Program-made: the position numbers and the translations under genes
Assembly (NCBI GenBank): GCA_052437175.1
Contig: JBQVOK010000001.1
Location: 310,001-374,000, forward strand
From: JACVCJ01 sp052437175
GTDB taxonomy: Bacteria; Bacteroidota; Bacteroidia; CAIKAF01
DNA length: 64,000 nt
Direction of reading: 5' to 3'
Notes under the pieces: generated by a model
What the model was told of the DNA's origin: nothing
Seen by the model: the letters and a program-made list of their open reading frames with translations, nothing else
Databases searched by the model: none
Shown: piece after piece, positions 46,738-55,543 of the stretch
Layout: every line of letters begins with the position of its first letter
Numbering within the stretch: position 1 is the stretch's first letter

Positions 46738-48012
46738 ATGAAAAAAGTATATCTATTATGTTATTTGCTGCTGTCGGGAAGCATTGTCCCGGCATTCAGC
46801 CAGGAAGAGACCATGTATGTAACGGGAAATACCCTGTACGACGTGTGCGGCAATGCCGTGGTGATGCAGGGAGTGAACCATGCGCCCTATAACTGGGGCT
46901 GGTCGCCGGCATATAATGTATTCCCGGAGATCGAAAAAACGGGTTCCAATACCGTGCGTATCGCCTGGTACACCTCGCAGGCCTCGGGTGGGGGAGCGCC
47001 CGCGTATGCCGACCTCAGCCTGCTCGATTCGGCCGTTACGCGCTGTGCCGCCGCTAAAATGATTCCTGTGCTCGAACTGCACGATCATACCTGTATGAAC
47101 GATTCGGCACAGTTCATCAGCATGGTTGCCTTTTTTACCCAGCCCGCGGTACAGCAGATCGTACATAAACACCGCAGCTACCTGGTGCTGAACCTGGCCA
47201 ACGAAGCCCTGCACGTAATGTGGGGCGGCACGGTACAGCGCTATGTCAATATATATACGAAAGCGATCGGTATGGTCCGTGATGCGGATATACACGTGCC
47301 CCTGATGATCGATGCGCCGGACTGCGGGCAGCACCTGGACGTGTTTCAGCAGGCCGGGCAGCAGCTGAAAGATGCCGATCCGGACGATAATCTTATTTTT
47401 TCGGCGCATGCCTACTGGAGCGCCTATGCCAATAATATGGACAGTGTAAGCGTACGTGCCAAACTGCAGGCCGCCGTAAATACGGGGTTCTGTTATGTGC
47501 TGGGCGAAGTGGCCAACCGCCAGTCCGACGGTAACAACGAATGTGCCTATACCCTTAACTACGGGCCCCTGCTGCATATTGCGCGTGAGATGCACATCGG
47601 TTACCTGGTATGGTCCTGGGACAATGATGTATGTGCCCCGCGCGCCATGTCTTCCAACGGTATGTTCAGTCAGCTTACGCCCTATGGCTCCGATATGGTG
47701 CATAATGCGGGTTATGGTCTGCTGCTCAGCGAACGTTCGCCCTGGCTGGCCGCCGGTATGGAATGTGCGCAGGGTACAGGCCTGGCCGCGCAGGAACAGT
47801 ACTTCCGGGTAATAAAGAACGCAGACCGTATTTACATACATTCCTCCTGTAAAAAGGACGCCTCGCTGCAGCTGCTTTCCATGGACGGCAAGGTATTGTA
47901 TAACGGACGTATGGCCGCTTTTTCGGAGTTGTCCCTGCAGGACACCTGGACCGGCATTAAAATTGTGAAGATACAGACCACAGAAGGAATGTATATACGC
48001 AAAATATTCTGA
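46738..48012 (+). CDS. Secreted glycoside hydrolase family 5-like enzyme
   Basis: 424 residues. A signal peptide (MKKVYLLCYLLLSGSIVPAFS) precedes a (beta/alpha)8 barrel (about 25-345): VVMQGVNHAPYNWGW, TVRIAW, the acid/base E156 in NLANEAL, and the nucleophile E257 in VLGEVAN, then YLVWSWDND. The NEA in place of the common NEP is seen in some GH5 mannanase-like enzymes. The last 70 residues (LQLLSMDGKVLYNG, GMYIRKIF) look like a short T9SS type A sorting tail. It probably cleaves beta-mannan or beta-glucan outside the cell. A GGAAGG ribosome site precedes the ATG. It is divergent from the sensor/regulator pair. The exact subfamily and substrate are not known. Confidence 0.85.
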   Translation: MKKVYLLCYLLLSGSIVPAFSQEETMYVTGNTLYDVCGNAVVMQGVNHAPYNWGWSPAYNVFPEIEKTGSNTVRIAWYTSQASGGGAPAYADLSLLDSAVTRCAAAKMIPVLELHDHTCMNDSAQFISMVAFFTQPAVQQIVHKHRSYLVLNLANEALHVMWGGTVQRYVNIYTKAIGMVRDADIHVPLMIDAPDCGQHLDVFQQAGQQLKDADPDDNLIFSAHAYWSAYANNMDSVSVRAKLQAAVNTGFCYVLGEVANRQSDGNNECAYTLNYGPLLHIAREMHIGYLVWSWDNDVCAPRAMSSNGMFSQLTPYGSDMVHNAGYGLLLSERSPWLAAGMECAQGTGLAAQEQYFRVIKNADRIYIHSSCKKDASLQLLSMDGKVLYNGRMAAFSELSLQDTWTGIKIVKIQTTEGMYIRKIF

Positions 48013-48065
48013 TCGTATATACTAAAATACTCCTTTTGTGGAATATATAATTATTATATGAAATT

Positions 48066-48104
48066 GCCGGCGGATTTACTATACGGATCTGCCGGCTTCT
48101 CTTT
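48066..48104 (+). terminator. Terminator after the GH5 gene
   Basis: GCCGGCGGAT (48066-48075) pairs with ATCTGCCGGC (48087-48096) with one G-U pair, followed by TTCTCTTT. Confidence 0.75.
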
Positions 48105-48177
48105 ATACACAGGCGCTTCAGCACTGCATGAAGATGCGGCGTAAACCTTAAAATATTACCGGGAAAAAGAGGAAAAA

Positions 48178-48726
48178 CTATTTCTTCTTTTTGCGGTAAA
48201 GCAGGCTTTTGAGGTATGCTGAAAAGTAGGTGCTGCCGGCCGACTCATTACGGCAACTGCGGAATATGCTCCACAGTACGTCCATCACCACGCGTTTGTT
48301 CAGCGCGGAAAAGGTCCGGTGCTCCAGTTTACGGAAAGGCTCGGTCCTGTTCAGGTCCAGGGCGTCTTCCAGTATGTTTTCAATTTCGTAATAGCTGTAC
48401 TTCCCTTTGTTCAGGGCTACAAAGCCAACCTCGGGCATTGTTTTCAGCGTGTCGAAAAGCGCATTGAGCACTGTATCCGGTGTTTTATCCGCCATATTTT
48501 CCAGCACACGCAGCTTCTGCAGCAGTATGCTAAATAATTCCTCCAGGATCTCGTCCTTGGAATTATAGAAATTATACACGGTTGCCCTGGAAATATTGGC
48601 TTCCCTGGCAATTAACTCGATGGACACAGCTTCAAATCCGGATTGGGAGAATTGTTCTGATGCAACTTTTAAGATTTCGTTCAGCGTTTTCTGCTGAGTT
48701 TTGCTTGGATTTTTGATTTTGGACAT
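48178..48726 (-). CDS. TetR/AcrR family transcriptional regulator
   Basis: 182 residues. The N-terminal helix-turn-helix (about 12-60: ILKVASEQFSQSGFEAVSIELIAREANISRATVYNFYNSKDEIL, cited only by its ends) is the classic TetR DNA-binding domain. The rest is an all-helical ligand/dimer domain that I cannot place in a subfamily. The C-terminus is very basic (YRKKKK). The region just upstream holds nested inverted repeats over its own promoter, so it probably represses itself. No obvious efflux or metabolic target gene is beside it: prfC lies upstream on the same strand and GH5 is convergent. Confidence 0.92.
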   Translation of the reverse strand: MSKIKNPSKTQQKTLNEILKVASEQFSQSGFEAVSIELIAREANISRATVYNFYNSKDEILEELFSILLQKLRVLENMADKTPDTVLNALFDTLKTMPEVGFVALNKGKYSYYEIENILEDALDLNRTEPFRKLEHRTFSALNKRVVMDVLWSIFRSCRNESAGSTYFSAYLKSLLYRKKKK

Positions 48727-48733
48727 CGATTCC

Positions 48734-48771
48734 CTCTACAATTACCGTGTAATAATACGAATAAAGTAGAG
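48734..48771 (-). promoter_or_regulatory. Candidate TetR operator (nested inverted repeats)
   Basis: CTCTAC (48734-48739) and GTAGAG (48766-48771) form an outer inverted repeat; inside it ATTAC-cgt-GTAAT (48741-48753) forms a second. Both lie within 45 bases upstream of the TetR start codon (ATG at 48724-48726), in the expected place for an autoregulatory operator. Confidence 0.45.
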
Positions 48772-48783
48772 AATTGAAAAAAA

Positions 48784-50382
48784 TTATCCGGCAATTTCCG
48801 TTTTAAATTCGCTGGTGCTGTGAAACACGATCTCCGGGTAGTCCTGTTTTGCCATGTTCAGCATCCACGCACTGGGCGCGAGAAACACGGGGTTATCGTC
48901 TTTATCATAGGCAATTTGGCCCTGTTTTACACGAATAAATTCCTGAATTTTTTCTGCATTTTCGCTGGTCAGCCAAAGGGCTTTATGAAAGGCCATGGAT
49001 TCGAAACGACATTTGGCTCCGTACTCGTGTTCGAGGCGGTACTGGATCACTTCGAACTGCAGGTCGCCCACGGTACCTACTATTTTACGGTTGCCGGGCT
49101 GCATTACAAAAAGCTGGGCAACGCCCTCGTCGGTCAGCTGGCGTATTCCTTTTTCGAGCTGCTTGGTCTTCATCGGGTCCATATTGATCAGTTCCCTGAA
49201 AATTTCGGGGCTGAAGCTGGGTATGCCGCGGAACTGCATGTTCTCGCCTTCGGTGAGCGTATCGCCGATCTTGAAGTTTCCCGTGTCGTACAGGCCGATC
49301 ACATCACCCGGCCAGGCCTCCTCGATCACGTTCTTGTCCGATGCCATGAACGAAGTGGGGTTGCTGAAACGCATTTCCTGGTTGAGGCGGGTATGTTTGT
49401 AGAATTTTCCGCGCTGGAACATGCCGCTCACAATACGCAGGAAGGCGATGCGGTCGCGGTGACGCGGGTCCAGGTTGGCGTGTATCTTAAAGATGAACCC
49501 GGAAAATTTGCTTTCATCGGGTTCTACATTGCGCGTGTCGGTGCTGCGGCCGATCGGTGTGGGCGAAATGCGTATAAAGGTCTCGAGCAGTTCTTTTACC
49601 CCGAAGTTGTTCAGGGCCGAACCGAAGAACACCGGTGCCGTTTCCCCGGCCAGGTATTTCTGCTGGTCGAACGGGTCGTACACCCCTTCGATCAGTTCTA
49701 CGTCCGTACGCAGCTGGTCTGCTGGTCCTTTACCGATAATGGCATCCAGCTCGGGCGAATGGATATCTTCGATATTTACGACTTCTTTTTCAATTTTGGT
49801 CTTATTGGCGGCAAACAGGTTCAGGTTTTTGTCGTACAGGTTATAAACCCCCTGGAAGCGGGAGCCGATACCGATGGGCCAGGCCAGGGGACGCACGCGG
49901 ATGTTGAGCTTGCTCTCCAGTTCGTCCAGCAGGTCGAAGGGGTCCTGTCCCTCGCGGTCCATTTTATTAATAAATACGATCACCGGTGTATTACGCATAC
50001 GGCATACTTCCATGAGGCGTTCGGTCTGGGCTTCCACACCGTTGGCGGCGTCGATCACCAGTATTACGGAGTCTACAGCGGTAAGCGTGCGGTAGGTGTC
50101 TTCGGCAAAGTCTTTGTGGCCCGGCGTATCCAGCAGGTTGATCTTGGCGCCCATATATTCAAAGGCCATTACCGAGGTGGCCACGGAGATACCCCTTTGT
50201 TTTTCGATCTCCATAAAGTCGGAGGTGGCCGTTTTTTTGATCTTGTTCGATTTTACGGCCCCGGCGGTCTGTATGGCTCCCCCGAACAGCAGCAGCTTTT
50301 CGGTGAGTGTCGTTTTACCCGCATCGGGGTGCGAAATAATGGCAAATGTCCGGCGCTTTTGTATTTCTTGTTCCAGGCTCAT
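48784..50382 (-). CDS. prfC: Peptide chain release factor 3
   Basis: 532 residues from ATG 50380-50382; a longer frame begins at 50607 but would overlap the neighbouring gene and cross the promoter element. RF3 is the GTPase that removes RF1/RF2 from the ribosome after termination. The GTPase motifs are SHPDAGKTT (17-25), DTPGH (85-89) and NKMD; the family feature EIEKQRGISV appears in place of EF-G's version. The later domains (FSGFIFKIHANLDPRHRDR and the terminal VGDLQFEV region) fit RF3 rather than EF-G. Length is normal. It ends close upstream of the TetR operator region. Confidence 0.96.
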   Translation of the reverse strand: MSLEQEIQKRRTFAIISHPDAGKTTLTEKLLLFGGAIQTAGAVKSNKIKKTATSDFMEIEKQRGISVATSVMAFEYMGAKINLLDTPGHKDFAEDTYRTLTAVDSVILVIDAANGVEAQTERLMEVCRMRNTPVIVFINKMDREGQDPFDLLDELESKLNIRVRPLAWPIGIGSRFQGVYNLYDKNLNLFAANKTKIEKEVVNIEDIHSPELDAIIGKGPADQLRTDVELIEGVYDPFDQQKYLAGETAPVFFGSALNNFGVKELLETFIRISPTPIGRSTDTRNVEPDESKFSGFIFKIHANLDPRHRDRIAFLRIVSGMFQRGKFYKHTRLNQEMRFSNPTSFMASDKNVIEEAWPGDVIGLYDTGNFKIGDTLTEGENMQFRGIPSFSPEIFRELINMDPMKTKQLEKGIRQLTDEGVAQLFVMQPGNRKIVGTVGDLQFEVIQYRLEHEYGAKCRFESMAFHKALWLTSENAEKIQEFIRVKQGQIAYDKDDNPVFLAPSAWMLNMAKQDYPEIVFHSTSEFKTEIAG

Positions 50383-50386
50383 GCCG

Positions 50387-50394
50387 CAAAGGTA
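50387..50394 (-). promoter_or_regulatory. Promoter -7 element of prfC
   Basis: The minus strand reads TACCTTTG, perfect TAnnTTTG, ending only 4 bases before the ATG. If used, transcription starts at or within a few bases of the start codon, and the message is leaderless or nearly so. The element overlaps the region just downstream of the wbqC-like stop. Confidence 0.42.
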
Positions 50395-50402
50395 GCTATT
50401 CC

Positions 50403-51020
50403 TTACAAAAATCGAAGTCTTGCCGCACGTCCTTCGTGGAATAAGAGGTCGAGTATGGAAAGATCGTCGGCAAAACCGTGTCGGGCGCTGAAAAGCTGGG
50501 GGTAAGGCCCGATGCCCGAAAGACGTTCGGCTTTGGAAGAGAAGACCTTCCGGTAATCTTTGTCTGCCGGTGCAGCTTCTGTGTATACTTCGGTAACATG
50601 TGTGCATTTATCGCGGAAGCCCAGTTCTTCCAGGCTCCAGGCCAGGGCTTCGCGGCTCAGATCGCAGAGAGAGGCGGGCTCTGCCTGCAGCATGGCATTG
50701 ATCTCCGGACCGTAATAGGCATAAAAAGGGGTATTGGCATAGGCCGTTTTCAGGGCGCCGATGTGTTGCTGCACCCATTTTTCGGCATAGGAGACCTGTA
50801 CCTGCTGCAGGGGCATTTTTTCGTTTTTGCCTTTGCGCAGCGGCACAATAAGTACTTCGCGCCCGTTGGGCCCGCATATCTCGTAGCGGTTACGGAAACT
50901 CTGCTTTACAAAATATTCGCCCGTATCGATCAGCGGATCGCTTGCCGCACACAATGCCTTTATATAGGACAGCGGCGGAAACAGGAGCAGGGGAAATATC
51001 TGCCGGGATTCGGAACTCAT
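50403..51020 (-). CDS. WbqC-like family protein
   Basis: 205 residues from the ATG at 51018-51020 (MSSESRQIFPLLLFPPLSYI); an upstream in-frame start at 51059 lies inside the lepB terminator stem. Motifs FPPLSYIKAL, GEYFVKQSFRNRYEI, VPLRKGK and YYGPEINAML match the WbqC-like family. Family members lie in O-antigen or surface-glycan clusters and beside lepB in many Bacteroidota, but no biochemical activity is established. It follows lepB on the same strand with a terminator-like hairpin between. Confidence 0.8.
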   Translation of the reverse strand: MSSESRQIFPLLLFPPLSYIKALCAASDPLIDTGEYFVKQSFRNRYEICGPNGREVLIVPLRKGKNEKMPLQQVQVSYAEKWVQQHIGALKTAYANTPFYAYYGPEINAMLQAEPASLCDLSREALAWSLEELGFRDKCTHVTEVYTEAAPADKDYRKVFSSKAERLSGIGPYPQLFSARHGFADDLSILDLLFHEGRAARLRFL

Positions 51021-51031
51021 GGGTATCTGTA

Positions 51032-51067
51032 TAAAAGAAAAAGAGATAACCGCGTGCAATTATCTCT
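51032..51067 (-). terminator. Terminator after lepB
   Basis: On the minus strand AGAGATAA (complement 51060-51067) pairs with TTATCTCT (complement 51042-51049), followed by TTTTCTTTT. Confidence 0.7.
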
Positions 51068-51088
51068 TCTCCGGAATGTTTTTTGTGT

Positions 51089-52684
51089 TTACAGGAAGGT
51101 GAAGATGCGGTTCCAGCGGATGCCGTCTTCGCCCGAGCTGAAGAAGATCATGGATGCTTTACCCACCACATGGTCTTCGGGTACAAAACCCCAGTAACGG
51201 CTGTCGAGCGAGTTGTGGCGGTTGTCGCCCATCAGCCAGTAATAGTCCATTTTAAAAGTGTACGAGGTGGCCGGGGCCCCGTTAATGATGATCTGTCCGT
51301 TCTTTACCTGCAGGCTGTTGCCTTCGTACGTATCGATAATGCGTTTGTAGATGGGCAGGTTCTCTGTGGTCAGCTGCACGGTCTCGCCGCGTTTGGGCAC
51401 AACGATCGGTCCGAAATTATCAATGGACCAGCCGCGGCCGTCATGCGGGAAAATGGTGTGCTTGGTGCTGTCTTTCTCATAAATTACCTGCTCAATGGAG
51501 AGTACATTGGAGAAGGTCTTCAGCTTTTCGGCCTGGGCCGGGGTAAGTGTAAGCTGACGGCTGTTTTTGCCCAGTCGTTTGCTTTCGGCATTGAACTCGT
51601 TGTCCTGGTCTTCGGAGGTTACGCCCATGTTCAGCAGGTTCTTGCGGTTGAACTCGGAGTTTACCGTAAGTATATAATGGAACTGACGTTTGGTGTTTTC
51701 CTTTTCGGGCGCATCGTTAATATAAAGAACGCCGTTTCGGATCTCCAGTTTATCGCCGGGAATACCCACGCAGCGTTTTACAAAGTTCTCGCGTTTGTCT
51801 ACAGGGCGGGTTTCCAGCGGGTATTTGGCGGGGTTGCTGTGGATGTCCTTGCGGATCATGTTTTCATAGTATGCATAGGGCTTGCTCCGGTCGGCGGCGT
51901 GGCGGTACAGCATGTCTGCCGAACCGCGTATATAGTTGTAATAACTCTGTGCAAACAGTTCGGGGGTATTGATAATGGTATCGGATTCCGGGAAATTAAA
52001 TACCATAATATCGCCGTTCTTCGGTTTGGAAATAGCCGGGAAACGGGTGTACGGGATATGCGGCCGTTCCAGGTAGGTGCGGCTCAGCGGCATGCCGGGC
52101 AGGGGCAGGTCGGCCCATTTGTTGTGTGTGAACGGAATGGTAAAGGGCGTATTGGGCAGGCGCAGGCCGTAGTGGAACTTGCTTACGAACAGGTAATCGC
52201 CCACCAGCATGGTCTCTTCCATGGAGGATGACGGGATCTTGTAAGGCTCAAAAGTATACCCCTTGGCAATGGTAGCCACGATCACGGCAAACAGGGCGGC
52301 CTCGGCCCACTCGCGCCATACTACGCGCGGGCGCTGCGGCATCTCGTCAACCGGGATGTACTTTACATTGGGATCAAAACCGTATTTCGGGAGAAAATAA
52401 AAGGGAGCGATCAGGCCCAGCAGGTGTTTGCTGAATCCGTTAATGCCGAAACTTTTGTACAGGTTCACCAGCATACCCCAGATCACCAGCAGGCCGATAC
52501 CGGGGAATATGGTACCGATGACCCAGTATTTGGGTTTACCGGTGATCTTTTGAATGATCCAGAAATTATATACGGGAATCAGTGCTTTCCAGGATGCTTC
52601 CCCGGCTTTGGGGAACAGTTTCCATAATCCGACAACGAGGCCCACCGACGTAGCGATGAGATATAGTAACACAATGTAATACAT
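51089..52684 (-). CDS. lepB: Signal peptidase I (long form with N-terminal membrane domain)
   Basis: 531 residues from ATG 52682-52684, which follows an AAGAAGGG ribosome site; a TTG 24 bases upstream is possible but less likely. The N-terminal part (1-90) has membrane helices with the motif ALIPVYNFWIIQKITGK, a DUF5684-like domain. The peptidase part starts with a helix near 125-142, then S154 in IPSSSMEETML (nucleophile) and the general-base lysine in VKRCVGIPGD, and ends with the GDNRHNSLDSRYWG box. It cuts signal peptides of exported proteins, of which this window has many. The long insert between the two catalytic motifs is common in Bacteroidota LepB. Confidence 0.95.
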   Translation of the reverse strand: MYYIVLLYLIATSVGLVVGLWKLFPKAGEASWKALIPVYNFWIIQKITGKPKYWVIGTIFPGIGLLVIWGMLVNLYKSFGINGFSKHLLGLIAPFYFLPKYGFDPNVKYIPVDEMPQRPRVVWREWAEAALFAVIVATIAKGYTFEPYKIPSSSMEETMLVGDYLFVSKFHYGLRLPNTPFTIPFTHNKWADLPLPGMPLSRTYLERPHIPYTRFPAISKPKNGDIMVFNFPESDTIINTPELFAQSYYNYIRGSADMLYRHAADRSKPYAYYENMIRKDIHSNPAKYPLETRPVDKRENFVKRCVGIPGDKLEIRNGVLYINDAPEKENTKRQFHYILTVNSEFNRKNLLNMGVTSEDQDNEFNAESKRLGKNSRQLTLTPAQAEKLKTFSNVLSIEQVIYEKDSTKHTIFPHDGRGWSIDNFGPIVVPKRGETVQLTTENLPIYKRIIDTYEGNSLQVKNGQIIINGAPATSYTFKMDYYWLMGDNRHNSLDSRYWGFVPEDHVVGKASMIFFSSGEDGIRWNRIFTFL

Positions 52685-52767
52685 ACCCTTCTTTTGTAAT
52701 TGGTACAATGATACAAATTACCCCTATAAAATCCATTTTTTTTTAGATGAGGAGCCCGTAAAAGCAG

Positions 52768-52794
52768 AAAAGTCACTCGTATTGAGCGACTTTT
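52768..52794 (-). terminator. Terminator after the choice-of-anchor L gene
   Basis: AAAAGTCACTC (52768-52778) and GAGCGACTTTT (52784-52794) pair with one A-C mismatch. The T-rich arms on both sides could stop transcription; it serves the leftward gene ending at 52819. Confidence 0.65.
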
Positions 52795-52818
52795 CTTCGG
52801 GTAAGCCTGTTAAGGCGC

Positions 52819-55485
52819 TTATTTCTGGAATACTGTAACGGTGGTTTCGAACTTGGCCAGTTCGCCGTCGCAGTTATTGTAGAAAATGGTTATGAAATAA
52901 ACACCTTCTGAAAGGTTCTTGGGCTGCCATTGTATACTGGGATCTTCGGTCTCGTATACTTTCTTGCCCCAGCGGTTGAATATCTTGCAGCTGAATTTTT
53001 CGCTGTCGTTGAATTCGGTAGTGGTATAGATATCGTTCTGCCCGTCGCCGTTGGGCGAGAATACGTTAGGCATGGCCTGCGGATTGGCGCCTTTCTGCAG
53101 CACCACTTCAGCCGTATCCGAAATACTTCCGCATGCGTTGTCAATGGTTACGGTAAGTTGCCCCGACTGGGTAACCGTAGTAGTTGGCATATTGCCCGTA
53201 CCTACACCGCCCCAGCTGATGGCGTCGCTGCCGTTGTAATTGCTGCTGTCTATGCCCACGATCAGTTCGTCGCCGTCGCAGAGTACGATGGTCGGCGGCA
53301 GGTTGGGTGTAGACGGCTGTGCGATCACTACGTAGATACTGTCGGTATTTTTGCAGTTTACGTTATCAGTTATGGTCAGGTACATCCAGCCTTCGCTGCC
53401 GGTGGTAGTGGTGTCTGTAGTGGCACCGTTGCTCCAGCTGAACGAAGTATACGGCGGATTGCCGGCCGGCGGAATGGTGTCGTTGTACAGGGTGAGCTCA
53501 TTGCCCTGGCAGATGGCCGTGGTATCGGCATCCGGACTGATCTTTACGGCCACGGTGGGGTTCAGCACCACGGTATAGGTGCTGGTACCGCAGGCCCCCG
53601 AAGAGTCGTAGGTAACGGTAAAGTTAATGGTCTGTGTGCCGGGACCCGGGTTAGAACCGTAGAAGTTCGGGTTCGGGGAGTTCGGGTCGGACAGGAACTG
53701 GGCCGGCGACCAGGAGTAATTTACACCCGGTATATTGTTCGGGTTCGATCCCGAAGGGGCATTCAGAATAAAATCGGTATTGGAACAGATAAAACGCGGC
53801 GGCCAGGTAAGCACCATTTGTGCCGGCTGGAATACTTCTACCGTATCGCGCAGGATACAGCCGTTGGCATCGGTTACCAGCACCACGTAACTGCCTGCAC
53901 CGAGCCCGCTGATGTCCTGGCTGCTGCCGCCGCTTACCGGCGACCCGTTCAGGGCGGTCCATGTATAGGTAAATGGGGCCAGGTTACCGTTCACGGTCAT
54001 GTCAATGGCGCCGTCTGCAGACTGGAAGCAGGACAGGCTGTCGATATCATACACCATGCTGAACTGCGGTGGCTGCACCGTGAGGTAAAAACTGTCCTTA
54101 ACGGCCGTGTAAATACCGCAGCCCTCCGATGCCGTGACGACGCACCAGCCCGAAGTAGTGGCGGGCAGGGTAATGGGATTGGTGCCCACGGCTCCGGGTA
54201 CGGTCCAGGTTATGGTATAGGGGGGCACCCCGCCCGTGACGGTAGCATTGGCGGTATACGGTATGCCGGGACATCGTGTAATATCAGGCCCTGCATCCAC
54301 CACCAGCGGCAACAGGTCGTGTATGTACAGGGTGACCTCCGATTCCACCGTGTCTCCGCAAAGCGTTACAATACTTACGTTAAAGATAATGGTTTCGACA
54401 CCTTCGGTAACACCGTCAGCCGGGAAGCTGATGGTTACCTGAACGGAGTCCTGTCCGGCCGGGAAGGTGATCTGGTTCGGGAACGGATTACCGCCCACGT
54501 TGTAGTCCACACCGTTGGTAGCCGTTCCGCTGATGTTCACATTGGATACAAAAGGCTGGGACAGGCTGCCGAAACGCTGGAAGGTAAGTACCACGTCCGA
54601 ACAACCTTCATAAATAACGGTATCGTTCGGGGCCGAAGTATAACTGTAATCCGGTGTAATGGTTACGCTGTTGGCCGTAAAGGAGTTCTTTTCAAAGAAC
54701 ACCCAGGAGTCGAAGGCGCTGTCTCCCCCGTCGGCAATGGCCAGGCGTATGGTATAGGTCTGGCAGGGCACTACGTGTGCAATGGCCGTAAGACGTACCG
54801 TGAACCCGTCGCAGGCTACTCCCGAAGGCGCGCCGCAGAGATTGTCGATATAATAGTTGCAGTTGGGGTTTACGCCCGTGTTGCAGGGGCCTGTACAACC
54901 CACGGCATTGCCATTGTTCACCGTATTGATACTCACCGGTGTGGTGGTATTCGGGATAAGGGCAATGTTCATATTGGTGTAGTTACCTCCCAGCGGGTTT
55001 GGCCCCGACAGCAGGAAGGCAAATACGTCGTTCACCGATCCGTTCACATATTCATTATACTCTTCAGAGCCGAATACGTAATCGAATTTCAGGGTGTCGC
55101 CCGAGGGCACAAAATCAAACTGCAGGATGGCGGCATCATTGGTAGTTACCCCGGCAATGGCGGCCAGTGTAGGATCGCCCGGGGTATTGTTGGCATTATC
55201 GCAGAAATTGCCCGGAGGGCCGTTGAACAGGGGATCGTTGGCATCGCCCGTGGAGATCATAAGACCGCTTGCTATCGGCAGGTTGGTACCGCCTGCCGTA
55301 AATTGTGCCAGCGCAATGGGATTTCCTGTATAGGAAATATTGGAGACATTCAATCCTCCACCCACCAATACATTGGTTACTGCCTGGACCGGAGTTACCG
55401 GAGCTGTGGTAACCTGTGCTTTCCCCCCATGCATGAAACAGAAAAATGCAGCAAAAGCCGCAACAGAGAAGTTTAGACCTTTCAT
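52819..55485 (-). CDS. Choice-of-anchor L domain protein with T9SS type B sorting domain
   Basis: 888 residues. A signal peptide (MKGLNFSVAAFAAFFCFMHGGKAQ) precedes a choice-of-anchor L domain (about 30-265; SGLMISTGDANDPLF, FDYVFGSEEYNEYV, DSWVFFEKNSF). A Calx-beta-like segment (about 275-395) and Ig/SprB-like repeats (about 400-800) follow. Residues about 805-888 are a type B sorting domain (NVFSPNGDGQNDIY, IFNRWGKKVYE, LSEGVYFITIFY). It should be exported by the T9SS. There is no PorP/SprF gene next to it. Cysteines are frequent in the first domain (CTGPCNTGVNPNC). Its ligand is unknown. Confidence 0.88.
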   Translation of the reverse strand: MKGLNFSVAAFAAFFCFMHGGKAQVTTAPVTPVQAVTNVLVGGGLNVSNISYTGNPIALAQFTAGGTNLPIASGLMISTGDANDPLFNGPPGNFCDNANNTPGDPTLAAIAGVTTNDAAILQFDFVPSGDTLKFDYVFGSEEYNEYVNGSVNDVFAFLLSGPNPLGGNYTNMNIALIPNTTTPVSINTVNNGNAVGCTGPCNTGVNPNCNYYIDNLCGAPSGVACDGFTVRLTAIAHVVPCQTYTIRLAIADGGDSAFDSWVFFEKNSFTANSVTITPDYSYTSAPNDTVIYEGCSDVVLTFQRFGSLSQPFVSNVNISGTATNGVDYNVGGNPFPNQITFPAGQDSVQVTISFPADGVTEGVETIIFNVSIVTLCGDTVESEVTLYIHDLLPLVVDAGPDITRCPGIPYTANATVTGGVPPYTITWTVPGAVGTNPITLPATTSGWCVVTASEGCGIYTAVKDSFYLTVQPPQFSMVYDIDSLSCFQSADGAIDMTVNGNLAPFTYTWTALNGSPVSGGSSQDISGLGAGSYVVLVTDANGCILRDTVEVFQPAQMVLTWPPRFICSNTDFILNAPSGSNPNNIPGVNYSWSPAQFLSDPNSPNPNFYGSNPGPGTQTINFTVTYDSSGACGTSTYTVVLNPTVAVKISPDADTTAICQGNELTLYNDTIPPAGNPPYTSFSWSNGATTDTTTTGSEGWMYLTITDNVNCKNTDSIYVVIAQPSTPNLPPTIVLCDGDELIVGIDSSNYNGSDAISWGGVGTGNMPTTTVTQSGQLTVTIDNACGSISDTAEVVLQKGANPQAMPNVFSPNGDGQNDIYTTTEFNDSEKFSCKIFNRWGKKVYETEDPSIQWQPKNLSEGVYFITIFYNNCDGELAKFETTVTVFQK

Positions 55486-55543
55486 ACGCTTAACTATACT
55501 TTTCTCAAATATATTAACTTTTTTTAAAAGTCATAAAGTATAG

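Noticed and set aside
50383..50607. A 75-codon upstream extension of prfC
   Set aside because: It overlaps the wbqC-like gene and the TAnnTTTG element; the family starts at MSLEQEI.
53738..53755. A T-arm-like sequence (TTCGGGTTCGATCCCGAA) suggesting a tRNA
   Set aside because: It lies inside a coding gene, encodes part of an ordinary peptide, and there is no acceptor, D or anticodon arm around it.
52930..55476. An 848-codon open frame on the plus strand opposite the choice-of-anchor L gene
   Set aside because: The minus-strand gene has a signal peptide, recognised domains and a sorting tail; the opposite frame has no recognisable motif and odd composition. It stays open only because of codon bias in the real gene.
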